Shown here piece by piece: positions 22,991 to 36,362 of a stretch of 64,000 bases of DNA. The stretch's first letter is position 1. Each line of letters opens with the position of its first letter. The notes under the pieces are model-generated. The model saw nothing but the letters and a program-made list of their open reading frames with translations. It was not told the origin of the DNA and made no database searches. This DNA is from Paramecium tetraurelia (Eukaryota > Ciliophora > Oligohymenophorea > Peniculida > Parameciidae). A program made the translations under genes and the position numbers. The stretch covers positions 438,611-502,610 of the forward strand of contig NW_001799033.1 in the NCBI RefSeq assembly GCF_000165425.1, in the 5' to 3' direction.

Positions 22991-24130
22991 TCATCTTCTG
23001 CCTTTTCCTGATTTTTTTTGTTGTTTCTTCAATTCCCTCTGTTACTAGATACGCAGCTGCTATTATCTTAAGAATTCCTATTGTTATTATTTTTATTTTT
23101 CAACACATTCGCATTGTAAATATTTTCCTCCGCAAACATAGCAAAATTCATATCCACATCTGCACGTCATATGATTGCATCCTTGATTCTTTTCAACCCA
23201 GAACTTGCATTTTGTGCACATCTTGAATTTATGACCTTTAACAAACTTTTCGAATTTCACATCATTTTAATCCCTCGTATTTGTAATCTGATACTCTTTG
23301 CAAGTTTATCCCTTATGAAAAATGACTCTGCAATTCAAGCAATATTGTTTCTTACATAATGGACATTTGAACTCATTATTGTCATCATCATCTCCTAATA
23401 CAAAGGCATATTGACAATCAGGAGTCGGACACCAAGACATGTCTGCTGCATGATCATCCACAAACTTATTGAGAGTGTAGTTCAGAAATTCATCCTTCTT
23501 CTCTTTTCCCACAATATGCGAAATATCATTTAATGCAATGTCCTTCCCACACTTCTATTCAGGACATGTCAATTATTTCCTCTTCTCATTTATACACTGT
23601 AATAACAACTCTTTGAGACAATTTACGTGGAAAATATGGACACAAGACTCCAATGGCATCACATCTTCCTCCATTAAGTTTGAGAAACAAATAGGACAAT
23701 CCACCTATTCAACCTCTATTTATTTTTTCTAAGCGAACTTCTAATCTTCTTCCTGCAATTTCTTTATTAATGCCATCGTGGCTTCTTCATTTGGATCTTC
23801 GAATTACAAATTTTATTTTTGATCATAATCCTCATTCAATATTGGTGTACCATTTCCACCTTATTAGAAATCGAAGTTTCTGGGTTTTTCAAGATTACTT
23901 ATTAGAGATGAGGCCAAATCATCAAAATACTTTCCTTTAACTAAGCCATTTGTTATCATTTCTTGGACAGCTTTAATTTAGTCCTTTAATGCTGTCATTG
24001 AACATTCTGAATTATGCTACAAAAAATATCCACAAATCATCCCGATAATAAAGGATTATTGATTATCATTAAGTTTTAGATCTCTCAGGAATTCGTTTGA
24101 GGCAGATCTAATTTTTTAATAAATGCTCAT
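22991..24130 (-). CDS. RBR-type E3 ubiquitin ligase
   Basis: Intronless 379-aa frame from 24130 (MSIYQKIRSASNEF) to TGA 22991. The N-terminal half is helical. RING1: CPICFSNLMEEDVMPLESC, then HIFHVNCLKELL and CPEQKCGKDI. IBR: CPTPDCQYAFVLGDDD with CPLCKKQYCLNCRVIFHKG. RING2: CTKCKFWVEKNQGCNHMTC, then RCGYEFCYVCGG; the Cys in GCNHMTC is the expected catalytic thioester residue of RBR ligases. The order RING1-IBR-RING2 is complete. C-terminus is Gln/Lys-rich, ending KSGKGRR. Transfers ubiquitin from an E2 via its own Cys to a substrate; substrate unknown. Confidence 0.94.
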
Positions 24131-24207
24131 TTTTTTATTTATCTATATATAAAATCTGATTAAATTCTTTACTCAAAATACTTGTAATATAAATTAATAA
24201 TATATAT

Positions 24208-25734
24208 TCATTCCTAATCATGAATTAATCCCTTAACAATCAAATAATCAAAAACACCTGTTATACGCTCTTTGTCCAGCTTAAAGTTTTTAAAGGGCTA
24301 TATCCTTCTTAATCATCCCATTTTTCACTGATTCTCTTATGAGCACCTCCTTGAGTATCAGATACTCCTATTCACTCAATCCTAATTTCTAACATAATTA
24401 TTATTCTTCTTCGCAAAACGAAGGTCCTTATTTGTTTTTATCCTTCCCATCCATCACAGGCACGAATCTCGTCCTCCGTTGTAAAAATCTTTACTTTTGA
24501 GAATCATAAACAAAAGCTTCATTTTATTTTTGCCTCTTTTGATACTGCTCATCCTTCTTTCTCTTGTTTGATAAGTACTCCTCCACTTCCTCAAATGTCT
24601 TTATCCCTAATTTTCTATAAAATCTAAGCTCCTCTATTTTTGCTCTCAATTATTTTTCCTTAATCAAATTTTACACAAATCTTTCATGATCCTCATGCTT
24701 ATTAAATCTTGAAAATGGTTTCATTAAGTTATGTAATTCTTTCTCCTCCTTGCTTCTTTGTTTGTCATAATTATTCTATTTTTTTAAATTTAGCAAATCC
24801 CTATCAATTACAAAATTTTTCCTTTTTAAACGTTCATCCAATCTAATATTGTAAATATCAAGAACTTTGAGCTTCATTTCAATTTCGTAAGGCTAATCAT
24901 CATCGTTGAATTCCATCTCTGCCAAAAGTAGTTCTGCATCATTATCAAATTCAATATCAAAATCCCCTCTTTTTGGCATAAATCCAACAATTTCCTATCC
25001 ACTTTGCGATGCCATATTCGGTGTCAATCTCCCTCCCTTCATAATACTTTATTCTTCTTTCATCCTCTTAGGTGCATGCGAGTATCTTTTTGGTTTGATT
25101 AGCTCTAATGTATCTTAATTCCTTTTTGATAAGAGAGTCATCTAATAATATTTGGTTATATAAAACACACATTTCTGAATTTTTCACTTAAAATAATATC
25201 ATCATAATGTTATGCTATTTCTTCTTATGATTTTTCATTGCCCAACATCTCAGCTATATCTTGCCAATTGCCAAATCCTTTCTTTTCTAGTCCTTCTAAT
25301 AATAATAGCTCTTCTTCTGCAGTCCAATCATCTACAAATATTGGGAAATTTAATTTATTGATGATAGAATAGGAGTGCCCAATAGTATGTTATGCTTTGA
25401 ATTTATTTAATTATTTGTACCAAATTCATGTAAATTTAAAAAGCAATTCATACATACATCAATTGAATTAGGACACCCTATACAAAGTATTCTTGCTTAT
25501 CTCGTAATATCCTTCTCGCAATTATCACAATGGACCTTATTGTAAGGAAAATAGAGGTTCTATATTTCAGTGGCAAATATATATACATGATATGTAATTT
25601 CCTCTCGATTTTTTTCAGACTCTTATTTTTGATTCAAAACCTTTTTATTCTTCTATTTACCACTAAAATCAAAGCTATAATTACTTTTCTTTGTCAGTGA
25701 GGAACTTCCTAACTGTTATATATTATTATACATT
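24208..25734 (-). CDS. ADA2: Transcriptional adaptor ADA2 (SAGA-type), frame broken before its C-terminus
   Basis: Start at 25734. In order: a ZZ zinc finger ([20 protein letters not shown], then DVCMNCFLN), a SANT/Myb domain ([20 protein letters not shown], then [11 protein letters not shown]), the ADA2 core ([48 protein letters not shown]) and a C-terminal SWIRM domain ([20 protein letters not shown], then [20 protein letters not shown]). An intron of 29 nt splits SANT from the core. The SWIRM is read in two frames: after MIKKDIAL the frame ends at TGA 24248, while the rest of the SWIRM lies one base off, ending at TGA 24208. Removing one base of a 5-nt homopolymer (24287-24291) restores it. 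ADA2 links GCN5 acetyltransferase to nucleosomes in SAGA/ADA complexes. Confidence 0.9.
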
Positions 25735-25829
25735 TTAATATTATGGCAAATATACTGTTTTAATTAAATAATTGAATTATTAAATGATAATATTTTATAT
25801 TTTAAACAAATTAAAAGAAATCTATATTA

Positions 25830-27337
25830 ATGGGAACTCAATAATAAAAAGCACCTTAAACTAAATAGATAACTCAATTCTAAATTGAGATTGCCTGCCT
25901 AAAAGTATGTCTTTCCATTAATTTCAGGTTAAAGGCTATGTGGAATTGAATCGAGATAGACGAACCAATTAAGCACTAATGAAAGAAAAGGCTTTAAATG
26001 AGATGTTGCGTAGTCCTACTAGAATCATGGCAGAAGAGTATCAGAAGTTCCAATAATTGGTTCTGGATGTTAGATTTTTGGAGACATGTAACACTGTCGT
26101 AAGGTATACTAATCTCAAATTATTTTAGATACTGTGAAATAGTAAAGGATTAATCAATACGAATCTTTAAATGCGGAGGAGATGCTTCTAAAATAGCAGA
26201 CATCATGCCTTACATAGAAACTATCGTCTTTGCTGCTGATAATTTGAACTTAGAGTAAGTAATGGAATTTAAAGATCTGATGATATTCTATTTTGGACCT
26301 GGCTTCAATGATACCAGTAAATTATTAAATGTCGATCAAAATATCAAATAACTCTATAGAACTCCTCTGCCTGATGCATATGAAGTTAATGAGTTTGCAA
26401 TCAAGTTTGCAGAAAAGTATGGATTCAGTGAAGAACAACTAAATGCATCAGGGCATTAATTTAGCTCCAAATTTTAAAGACCAGCTCAAGGAGGTATTTA
26501 AATTGAATAATAACCTTTTGGACAATAATAATTTATGCCACCTCCAAACTAAGGTTTTGGAGTACCTTTTGGATCTCATCCAGAACCATTCTCACAGCCA
26601 GGATATGGTGATTTCGGAATGGGCGGAGGTTTTGGCAACCATCCTTAAGGAGGATTTGGCAACCAACCTTAAGGAGGCTTTGGCAATCAACCTTAAGGAG
26701 GATTCGGAAATCAAACCTAAGGAGGATTTGGAAATCAACCCTAAGGAGGATTTGGTAACCCTCCTTAAGGAGGTTTTGGCAATTAAACTTAAGGAGGCTT
26801 TGGTAATCCTCCACAAGGCGGTTTTGGTAATCAACCATATTAAGGCTTTGGAACCGCGCCTTAAGGTGGGTTTGGTAGCCAACCTTAAGGTTTTGGTAAC
26901 CAACCATAAGGCTTTGGAACACAAGGAAACTTTGGTGGTTAAAATTAAGGTGGATTTGGAACAACATAGGGTGGTAATTAAACTACTTAAAATGGTTTTG
27001 GAAATTTAGGTCCATAAGCAGGATTATATAATTAACCAACTAATTAATATGGTAACCCATCTAATGGAGGATTCGGTGGATCCCCAAATCCTTATGCCTG
27101 TCTCAATTAAGGTATCTTTATTGTTTAATATGTTAAGGCCCACAAATATTAGCAAGTTAAAGCATGAAGGTTCCTTAGACATTTTAACCTCCTTAATAAC
27201 AATAATTTCCTTAGGCAACACCAGGAATTTAACCTTAATAGCCTGTTGAACAAAAGAAAAATAATAGTGATTAGTCCAATATATAAGCTATTGATGATTT
27301 GGAAGCCAGGTTAAGAAAGATCGATTAAGGTTTATGA
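25830..27337 (+). CDS. IST1-like ESCRT-III regulator with prion-like Gly/Phe/Gln repeat tail
   Basis: Start at ATG 25830. Introns 25905-25927, 26104-26128 and 27112-27137 give 477 aa. Residues ~10-190 form a helical Regulator-of-Vps4 (IST1) domain: QALMKEKALNEMLRSPTRIM, YQKFQQLVLDVRFLETCNTV, RYCEIVKDQSIRIFKCGGD, DIMPYIETIVFAADNLNLEQ, ending NEFAIKFAEKYGF. IST1 family members copolymerise with ESCRT-III and recruit Vps4 in membrane scission. From ~residue 230 comes a run of about 15 GGFGNQPQ-like units (26610-26990), then Gln/Pro-rich sequence and an acidic coil (IDDLEARLRKIDQGL). Most repeat Gln are TAA. Human IST1 also has a Pro-rich linker and C-terminal MIM; the last segment may be the MIM-like helix, but I cannot confirm it. 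Confidence 0.85.
26610..26990 (+). repeat. Tandem 24-nt coding repeat encoding GGFGNQPQ-type units
   Basis: About 15 imperfect 21-27-nt units of the type GGAGGATTTGGCAACCAACC + TTAA, inside the IST1-like gene. Units vary at the third codon positions and in Asn/Gln/Pro choice, so the array is not recent. Antisense open frames across it are by-products of the repeat. Confidence 0.85.
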
Positions 27338-27442
27338 TTAAGTGAAATCTATATAAATATCATTCTATTTTAATTAATAGATTAATATTGATATATATTA
27401 TTCCTATAAATAGAATTATTTTTTATTTAAAATTATATACTA

Positions 27443-30400
27443 TCAATTAATCCACTTCTAAAATGTTCCATCCTTCCAAATTCCTTTTCTTTTCTTTCTT
27501 CCAATCATGACTTCCATTTCTCCATTCATTTTACCATTAGTAAACATTCCTGAGATTATCTTATCCCCAATGGTTAATGTTCCCTATCCTTAATACAAGT
27601 CATTTTCGAAATTTCCTTCATACTATTGGTTTATTCCTTAATATTTTCCATATCCATGTCTCTTGCCTTGTTTCCATCTTCCTTCATACATTTTTCCATC
27701 ACTCCATTGATAAATTCCATAACCATCAAAAAGATTATTATCGAATTCACCTTTGTAAAATTCTTGCTGCTTTTAATTTTCTTTTTATGGCCAAGTCAAA
27801 AATCCTTATCCTTACTTTTTACCATTAACAATTAATCCTTAATACTAGGTTTAATCAGGCCATTATTCAATTCCTTAGCCAGTAATACCCACAGGTTCTT
27901 GAGCTTAGTTGGAGATGAATGATGAGGTGAAAAATTAACCTATTTACACTACACCATTTGCATGCATATTTTCGACTCTTATAGCACTTGGCTGTTAGAT
28001 TTGTTGATTTTCGTTATTGATAGGACTAAAGGAATCTTAAATTAAAGGTTATTTGTCCTCGTTCAGTTTGTCTTTTCCTCTAAATGATATGTAATCAATC
28101 TTATCAATGCCATCTTCATTAGATTTTGCATAAGGGGGGAAAATCTTTTTAAATTGAACATCATGCTATTTGCAAATTTAATTGGTATCTTTGACAGCAT
28201 CTCTTAGGATAGCCCAATAAACCTTGACTTTGATAGCCATCTTGGCTTTATTATACAAATAAGGTCTTAGCCATGAATGCTACTGACCTAAATCTGGGTA
28301 TTTTTCATTAAGAATATCTCTTATTTTATCTAAAACGGGGGACAATTTGATTATGTACCCTTCAAAAATACAAAATATAATGGACAAAAGGAAGGGAACA
28401 TTAATTAAGATTAAGATTACGGCCACAATAATAAATAAATACCCAAATTCTTAATCTTAGCATGATTTTAATAGAACTCCCATAGCTAATGAAATTGATA
28501 AAATAACAGTTGAATATCTGTCTAAAATATTGAGTCTCCTATTACTGTAAGGAGAAACTTGAATTTAATAGAACCCATAGAGAAACATTACAACTACAAG
28601 TAAGAGACCTTTAACAGTAACTTAATCTTCAAAATATGCTAAAATGATGACCATGAATTCTTTTTAGAATAGTTTAACAAATTCCCATAGATAACTATTC
28701 AACTAATATTCTAGATAGAAGAACCCATAAATTAATTTGGTTTACTTGGTGTTGATCGTGTCTCGATTCTTGTACACTAAAAACATAAATAGTAAAGGTA
28801 GAATTAGGACCCAAACAATGAGCATAGGCATAATAAATCTTAGGAGGTAATATTAATGCATGTCGCTATCATATCTATATGCAACATCTCTCTGTACATA
28901 TGGATAACCACTTACGGTTCTAGACGAGGCCAGAACAATAAAACCTTCAACGTAAGATGGCTACAAATAGAGGAATTAATAAATTAAGGCTGTTGTAATA
29001 ATATTAATTTTGTATGGGACCATTTTGATTGCAATTCCAGCAAAATAAATAATATAGAAACCGACCAAATATATTGCTGGTTAGATGAATGCCCAGACCA
29101 TTCTAAAGTATAATACATCCAAATCTGACATTGTTACATAAAGACAATCCATAGCTGTTGTAGTACTTTCAGTAGGATTACCTCCAGTTTTGGCTGTTTA
29201 TTTGACAGAACTAGGAATGGATATCTGAAAAGAGCCAATGAACTAGATAATCTAAAAGTAATTAGTAAGAACTTTCATCAATACAGCCAAATCACTCTCA
29301 GAGCTCTTTAACAATACTCCCCATTTATCCAGAGTGTCTTCGATGATAAATTACATTGATGAAAAGTAACTACCTTTTACTGCTAAAACCATTGAAATAA
29401 AGGATGTGATGGATGTAGCCACCAAAACTATATAGTTTAGTTACATAGTTGGTGCACATCTGGCACATTTATATGCTTGAGTCTGAGTATATCTTTCATC
29501 ATTAAATATCTGATAGAGATCACATGATTCACACAATGCTCCTATATGACCAGTGTAACAAGAAGGATTTCCAGGGACCCAACCACCATTGCAATTAACA
29601 TCCAGATTTTCACAATACTAAGACTCATCATTATTGTAATCTGGTCTCCAATAACCAGGTTTCAACTGAATCGATGACTTTTTAATAGCTACCATATAAT
29701 CAGAATTGAATTAAGCGCATAAAACAGCTCCAATAATGACAGAATATTAATTTAATTTTGGACTGCATGGTATACAACGACCAAGCTAATAGACTTCTCC
29801 CTTTTAACAAGGAAATGTTCTAACATTTAACATCAATTCGTAGCCCATATTGTACCCTACAATTCTAGAATCTGGAGGACTAGCATATACTGGAATTGCC
29901 ATTTTATCACATTTGACTAAGTTATTTAATTATATTACTTTTCAATTCTAGATAATAATTCGTATCAAAATAAGGATCGAATGTTAATTGCATATCATCT
30001 AAAACATAACCTCTTGAATTCTTGTTAAATAGCATCTCATTAGGAATTGTGAAATTATTTGTAAAGGAAAAGCTATCAGAATAATTTTAGAATTTTTATA
30101 TCCTACCAAAGATGTAGCACTTGTCTCCGTCTTAATCATTTACTATGGGTTCATTAAATCTATTCAAATTGATAACTCTAAATATCCACTCAAATGGAAT
30201 GTATTCTTAGGTTTCTTCTAAAAAGTATTCGTATGTGTTAATGGATTATCCTGAAGGTAAAATAAGTAAATTAGTCTTCTCTGGATAGTTACCAATCGTA
30301 TGGTAATCCAGAGTTATGTTTTCTCTTATTCTTTCATTCACGCTGTCAATGTTGCCATCAAAGTTCTAATCTCCACTTAGATTCTGATAAGTCTCAACTT

Positions 30401-33400
30401 TACAATAGGAACCATCATTCATTGAAATAGTCTATCTTCTTGAATTCTCCTGAATATTACTCGCTTGCAATGTTGCATTATTGTATTCAAATTTTATTAA
30501 TAATGAATCTACATCTGCTAATTCCTTATTGATTAAGTAAAATGCTGCTCCCACTTAGGCTTTATTGTTTTAAAATGACAGATTGTAGACATACAAGGAA
30601 GTATCCTAATCCCCGCCTAAATTCTTATAGTAAACACCTGCTCCAGCAAGGCTTGCGAAATTATCAGAAAATACACTATCTTTTAATAAAGCATCCAAAC
30701 CTAATATACTAATACCAGCACCAACACTAGCTTTATTCGACAAAAACATTGACTTTTAGATTGATACTGAATTGTGCTCACTTAATTACAGCAATCTGTT
30801 GGAAAATTAAGCATCTTTCATATCCAATAAATTTTAATTTGGGACAAAGTCACTTATATCTTGTGATTGCTAAATTAATAGGCATCCATAATAGCCAATT
30901 ATATTGTCTTTACAATTGATATTCGTTAGGGTTAAATGAGTGTCCTTTTAATTGTCAACATTCACTCCCAATATTTGTACTAAACCTCCATGGCATCTCT
31001 AACACTTGTTGGATGCAATAGTCAGTTTTTCAAAAGTTAAGTAGGAATTGCTGTATAAGCTTTTGATGTTAATAATAGAAGTTGTTAAGGTTTGTCCAAC
31101 TTCCAGAGTCAAACTAAATAGATATCATAATTTAATACTTTAGCATATTCTAAAGGACACAATTTATCAATGAATTGTTCATAGTTTAATTGAATCTTTG
31201 CACAATTTGAAGAGCATCATCAAAATAATAATTAGTCGAATAAACAGAACCATACTTATCAATTTCATTGAAATAATTATAAGTCTCCAGATAAGTCTCG
31301 CTATTCCAAAGAGGTTAGTCTGAGTTTAAGTAATTCTGAAAGTCTATTAAGTACATAATTTAATCACAAGTCTATTGTGGTAATGACTAACTCAACCCTT
31401 TCTTGATGAACCCGTCACATTTATTTACTATTGATTTGATATCTGTAGATTCATTATCGACAAATTGAGATGATACAATTTGGATTTGATTTGCAGTAGT
31501 TGGTGTCATTGATATATCTAGGAGGGGCATTAAGAAAAGTGTATTTTTGGTAAATTTACTTTGAGATATGAATACGTCAGTCATAGCCACTGCTTTAATG
31601 ACACTTACATATTTAAAATTGGTAAAGATGGAATTTCGAATTATCAATTGTCCTGTATGTTAATAATAGATTCCAGAATTCTCAGTTAATTGCAATTAAT
31701 CTAGTAAGGAGATGTCTGGTACATTTTGGATAAAATTGTTATAATTATTATCCCCGACAACAATGTTCTAAAATTCAATTAATGGCTAATCGGTTGATTC
31801 TAAGAATGGATTACTTAAAAAGGAATATCCCAAAGATTAACAGAAGTAGAATTGTGAGTCTTGAAATAGAATGCTCTATTTGAATTTTGTAGGGTATAAA
31901 TGGATGCATCCTCCTCTGACTCTGGCAGTGCAATTTGACATCGTTACTGAATATAATTCCAATTGCATCTGAGAACTATCTGAGTTTATTGTCATACACC
32001 CTCCTTCTGTATTATCCACTAACTATAAACTGCTTTGGACATTCAAAAATTATGATTGTTTCAATGTGACAACACCATCTAATAGTTCAAGAAATATTCC
32101 AGACAATCCAAAGGACTCTTTAATTGACAAATTGTCGATGTATATGAATTTACCAATTAAATAAAAGTTTGATCCCTTTGAAAAAATCTTGAAGAATTGT
32201 TCTATAAATTATAAACAGTATAATACTTAGATTTGAAGCTGTTGTATCGGGATCACTTGTTGTTAATTGCTATTCTTCCAGATACTCTAGCCATTGAAGA
32301 TCTAGAATATTGGTTTTTTAGAATTGACAGTTGCTTAGAATAAACGAATCTACCTTAAGCCACATCAAGCCATTTGTGGATTTTGAGATTCGATTGTAAT
32401 TGAAGTAAGAGTTAATTAGATTAAGTAAGGAATTCGGAGAGATAATTAATAGCAGGGCTGGGGTTTGACTGGTCTAGGAATCAGTTATTTGGTGCAAATG
32501 ATTCTGATTATATTGGGCATTGATTATGGTTATGTTTTAATTTTGTTAGGAATCAATTGTTATTAAACTCATCTCCTTTCCATTTAATGTTGAAGCAAGT
32601 CTATTATTATCGAAAAACATGTTCTAAAGCAGAATTGTTTCCGACTACATAAATTGAAGGTTTTGGTAGGATTTAATCACAATAGCAGATCTATCTATGA
32701 AAATATTGTTGTAAACTTCAATGTCTTACATTAAGATGGATCCTTGAAATCCTTCAACATAAATCATGTATGAGTTAAATTAATATGCGGTTTGTTTCCT
32801 GGCAGCACAATCAAGAGAGTTAGGTAATAGGTTATTGAAGGGATTTGTGACAGCTATATTATTGCTTAGATTGGGATCTACTTCAAAATCTTCAGTTATG
32901 TATTCATCATACTCATAAATCATAGTATTGTCCATTTCCAGGAAATAGTAGGCATTAGTAATTTGAATGGATTAAGATTGGCCAATAAAAAAGCTCGATA
33001 TTCCTTGAGTATTCTTGAGTGTTATTTCATTCATAGTGACATTTCCAATGTTTTGTAAGGAGACCAAGGCTGATGAAACAGAATCAATATCTATCTAGCT
33101 TATGGTTTAGATTTGTAAATTCTCTACGATTAAGTCTTCAATCTAAATGTTGGTATTGATTCCAAAGCTGTTGAGTGGAGTGGAGATGATCATCAAGCAA
33201 TTAATATTTTAACAAATGTTGTTTCTGAATGTAATTTTTTTGAAAGTAAACTATAAAATACTAGGTTTCTAATCTGAGAGATAAATTTGGTTATTAGACA
33301 CAATAAGTTCAGAACTATTAGCAAATAAAGATCGATAACAAAACATTTTTTCGATTGCAAAAGCAGTACTCGCTACGAAATTAGAATTTAGTTAGAATAA

Positions 33401-36207
33401 AGTCAACACACTCTCTAAATTTTAGGCTTGAAAAGATTTGACTGTACCAAAATTGAAGATGCTTCCATTTGTAACTGTACATTTAATCAGTTTAAGATTA
33501 TCTACAATAACACTGTAACTTGAAGTTGTTTATAAATCTGAAAAGACAGCTGTATTAGTAATATTAACATTTGTGAACTTTAAGGAATTAATTTGCAAAA
33601 CATTATTTATTCCTATTTAATTAACAGTAATGAGAACATCATTTATTTCACTATTTTTTACATGAACATCATCAAATATATAATAACCTTGATCTGTGAT
33701 TGTATTAGTTGAGGTTTGATTTAGGAAGTTTTCATTTTTGAGTTTTTCAAATTCAACTTTTTCTAATTTGAGATATACAGTATTTTATAATACTATGTTG
33801 AATGCACTGGCTACGTTTTCTTTAACTATTTTACAGTTGGTCATAGTGAGCATAGTCTTTTAACCCAGTATTTCTAAGCCAAATTCCCCCGATGACTTTT
33901 CTTTGAAGCGGACATCTTAAATCACCACTGAAGAATAATCCTATAGTATCATTCTTCCTGTTTGCTTAAAGATTGTATCTTAACCATTTATGACAATAGA
34001 TAATTTCTACAAAGTAAAGACATTCCTTTAGAAACCTGATTTGATTTATAAAGGTTTATCAAAAACACAAATTCCATTATTGTCAGGCTTGAAATAGATT
34101 TTGATATTTATCTCTGTGACAGTTAACTAATTGTATTCATTATATTTTTATGCATTTTCTATTCCCTGAAGGAATAATGTAACTATTTTGGTTTTCTGTT
34201 TTTTATATACATCTCTCAACTTGATTTCATTAGGCCCTGCAGTCTCTCCACAATTTATAAACACATCAGTGTCTAGTTTTTTTTCACATCCTTTTGAGCT
34301 TGCATCAGATTTGCAAGTAATGGGAACTCCCAAAAAGGAGTCTATATAAATCTTTTGATTAGGCTTTGGGTTTGCAGCCTTGTAACAATAATTACTGTAT
34401 TTGTTTAATTAATCAAAATCTGGATTAAAAAAGGGATTAACATTATTTATTTCATCCGAAGTTCTTTCCCTGCAAGCAATACAGTAATTGGGACACTCGT
34501 TGCATTCACTATTGTCAGCAGACAGTGATTATTATTAATTAGGAATAGGACACTTTGCACAATAGGCAGTATCATCTAAATACAAACATTCAGAGTCTTT
34601 CTCTGCAAAGTCGCCAGGGACACAGCTATCAGTACAACCTTTGCATTAGTTATTGTAAAGATTGAATCCCTCTTGGCAAGTTGAACAGAGAGGATCATTT
34701 AATTTTTCCTTTTTGATCATTTCTATATCTTTTTGATATTGCACATAGTCAATGGCAGCCATTTACAATTAGAGATAGGCAGTAATATTATAGCTGTTAG
34801 TATATTACCAACATTCATCACATCTAGATTGGCATTGCATACATAAATTAGAGAAAATATCAGGATAATATCCTTTTTGACATCTTACACATTAAAATTA
34901 TTCAACAGTATTGACAGTATATGAAATGCATTTTAAACAATGTTTAATTTTCTTACTGCAATCTTAATCTGCCAAACAAGAATTTTTTGTAGTAGCAGTA
35001 CTTGTATCATATTTAAGAAGATTGCTATCTTTGCATTCTAAACATAAACTTTTATCTTTATCATAGGAAATACAATTATCGGTTTCAGTATAAGCAACAC
35101 AAGATCCACTGTCTACTTCATACTCTGATTTGCATTTATAACATTTTTGCTCTGAAGAATAATCCACCGCCATTGTAAAACCTAAAGTGTATGTGTATTT
35201 ATCCACTCCTTCTTAGGAATATTAATAGTAACCTATTTCACAGTCACTTTTCTCTAGATGTTCACACCATGCCCCTTCATTGTATACAATATAGCCAGGT
35301 TCACATTGTGTACATCTCTATTATTCTACTCCATCCACATACTCGACTTAACACCGTTAACATGCATAATCACATTAAGCACATGTCAGTCCATCATTCA
35401 TCAACACCAAATAATTGTCTTTATCTTAAACACACTCCAAGCATATAATATCATAAAAATATTCACACTTTGCACATCCTGAAAAACAGGGAATGCATTA
35501 AGAACTGAAATCGAGTGCAAACCCATCGAAGCACTCATAACAACTCTAACTATCGCAAGATTTGCATTTATCAAAAGGACATTAAGTGCATAGATCGTTT
35601 TCAAAGTAATAACCATCCCCGCAAACTACTCCAATATGAGATGCATCATTTTAATCCGAAAGGATGTTACACTCGTCTCCTTCATCTCCTTCATCGCCTT
35701 CATCACAAAATCCTTCGCATCCCACACATAATTCTGTGTCAAAACTTCTCTTTCCTCCTTCAGTCAAGGATGCCACTTCAAATATATTATATATTTGTAT
35801 ATCATTTGTTTGCATCTTCCTAAATGCTCCTTTGACATCTCCATCCGTGATGGCATAATTGTAAGTGCATAATCTAGAAGATTACCAAGTCTCTGAATTT
35901 TCCCTACAATCCATGCATAGGTACATCATTTAGTCCTTAAATGATAATGGACTAATTCATTAAAAATCAAATGCATTACCATTTGACACAATAATTCTCG
36001 TTCTTAAAATTTAATTTAAAATAGCCATATTCGCATTGTATATTGTTCTTGTCAGCACATAATTAGTAACCCTCTTCACATATTTTTTTACATTCCTTCT
36101 CCTAACAACCTGTAGGGTACTCTTACGGTTACTCATTCTACCTTTTTACATTCATTATTTACAGTTATCGAAATTAGAATCAGAAGAATTGTTATGTCTA
36201 TTTTCAT
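27443..36207 (-). CDS. Giant Cys-rich, beta-helix, multi-pass membrane protein with C-terminal MORN repeats
   Basis: Start at 36207 gives a signal peptide (MKIDITILLILISITVNN). Two introns (36120-36141, 35952-35979) are certain; with these alone the frame is about 2904 aa. Ectodomain part 1 (about 36.1-34.4 kb): many Cys-rich furin/growth-factor-receptor-like units (CKSCDSQSCYECFDGFALDF; CAKCEYFYDIICLECVQDKD). Part 2 (34.3-30 kb): long Asn/Thr/Ile-rich repeats resembling right-handed parallel beta-helix/pectin-lyase folds. Part 3 (29.7-29.5 kb): EGF-like CPGYWRPDY...CENLDVNCNGGWVPG and GHIGALCESCD. About eight hydrophobic helices follow (29.45-28.35 kb), then a cytosolic tail ending in MORN units (GEFDNNLFDGYGIYQWSDGK; YEGRWKQGKRHGYGKYQG). 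The Cys-rich/beta-helix/TM architecture belongs to a large ciliate surface-protein family; ligand and function unknown. Confidence 0.85.
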
Positions 36208-36362
36208 TAATTTAAATTTTTTATTTCGAAATTCTAAATAACATAAATTCTTATCATCAACGTAAATCAGTTATTCTCTACCTCTATGAAGCTAGCTACA
36301 ATCACCAATTTGTAATTTATTTTTATGAAATTTTCCTTTCATTCAAACTAATAGCCATTCCA

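Noticed and set aside
26533-26967. Long antisense open frames across the IST1 repeat array
   Set aside because: They are by-products of a 24-nt coding repeat whose period is divisible by three; the + strand frame continues the IST1 domain and has proper introns.
26610-26990. Possible CRISPR-like or satellite array
   Set aside because: Repeats are imperfect, contiguous, coding and without unique spacers.
35191-35858. Several plus-strand open frames opposite the giant membrane protein
   Set aside because: They mirror Cys-rich codons of the real minus-strand gene, whose frame has a signal peptide, introns and regular Cys spacing.
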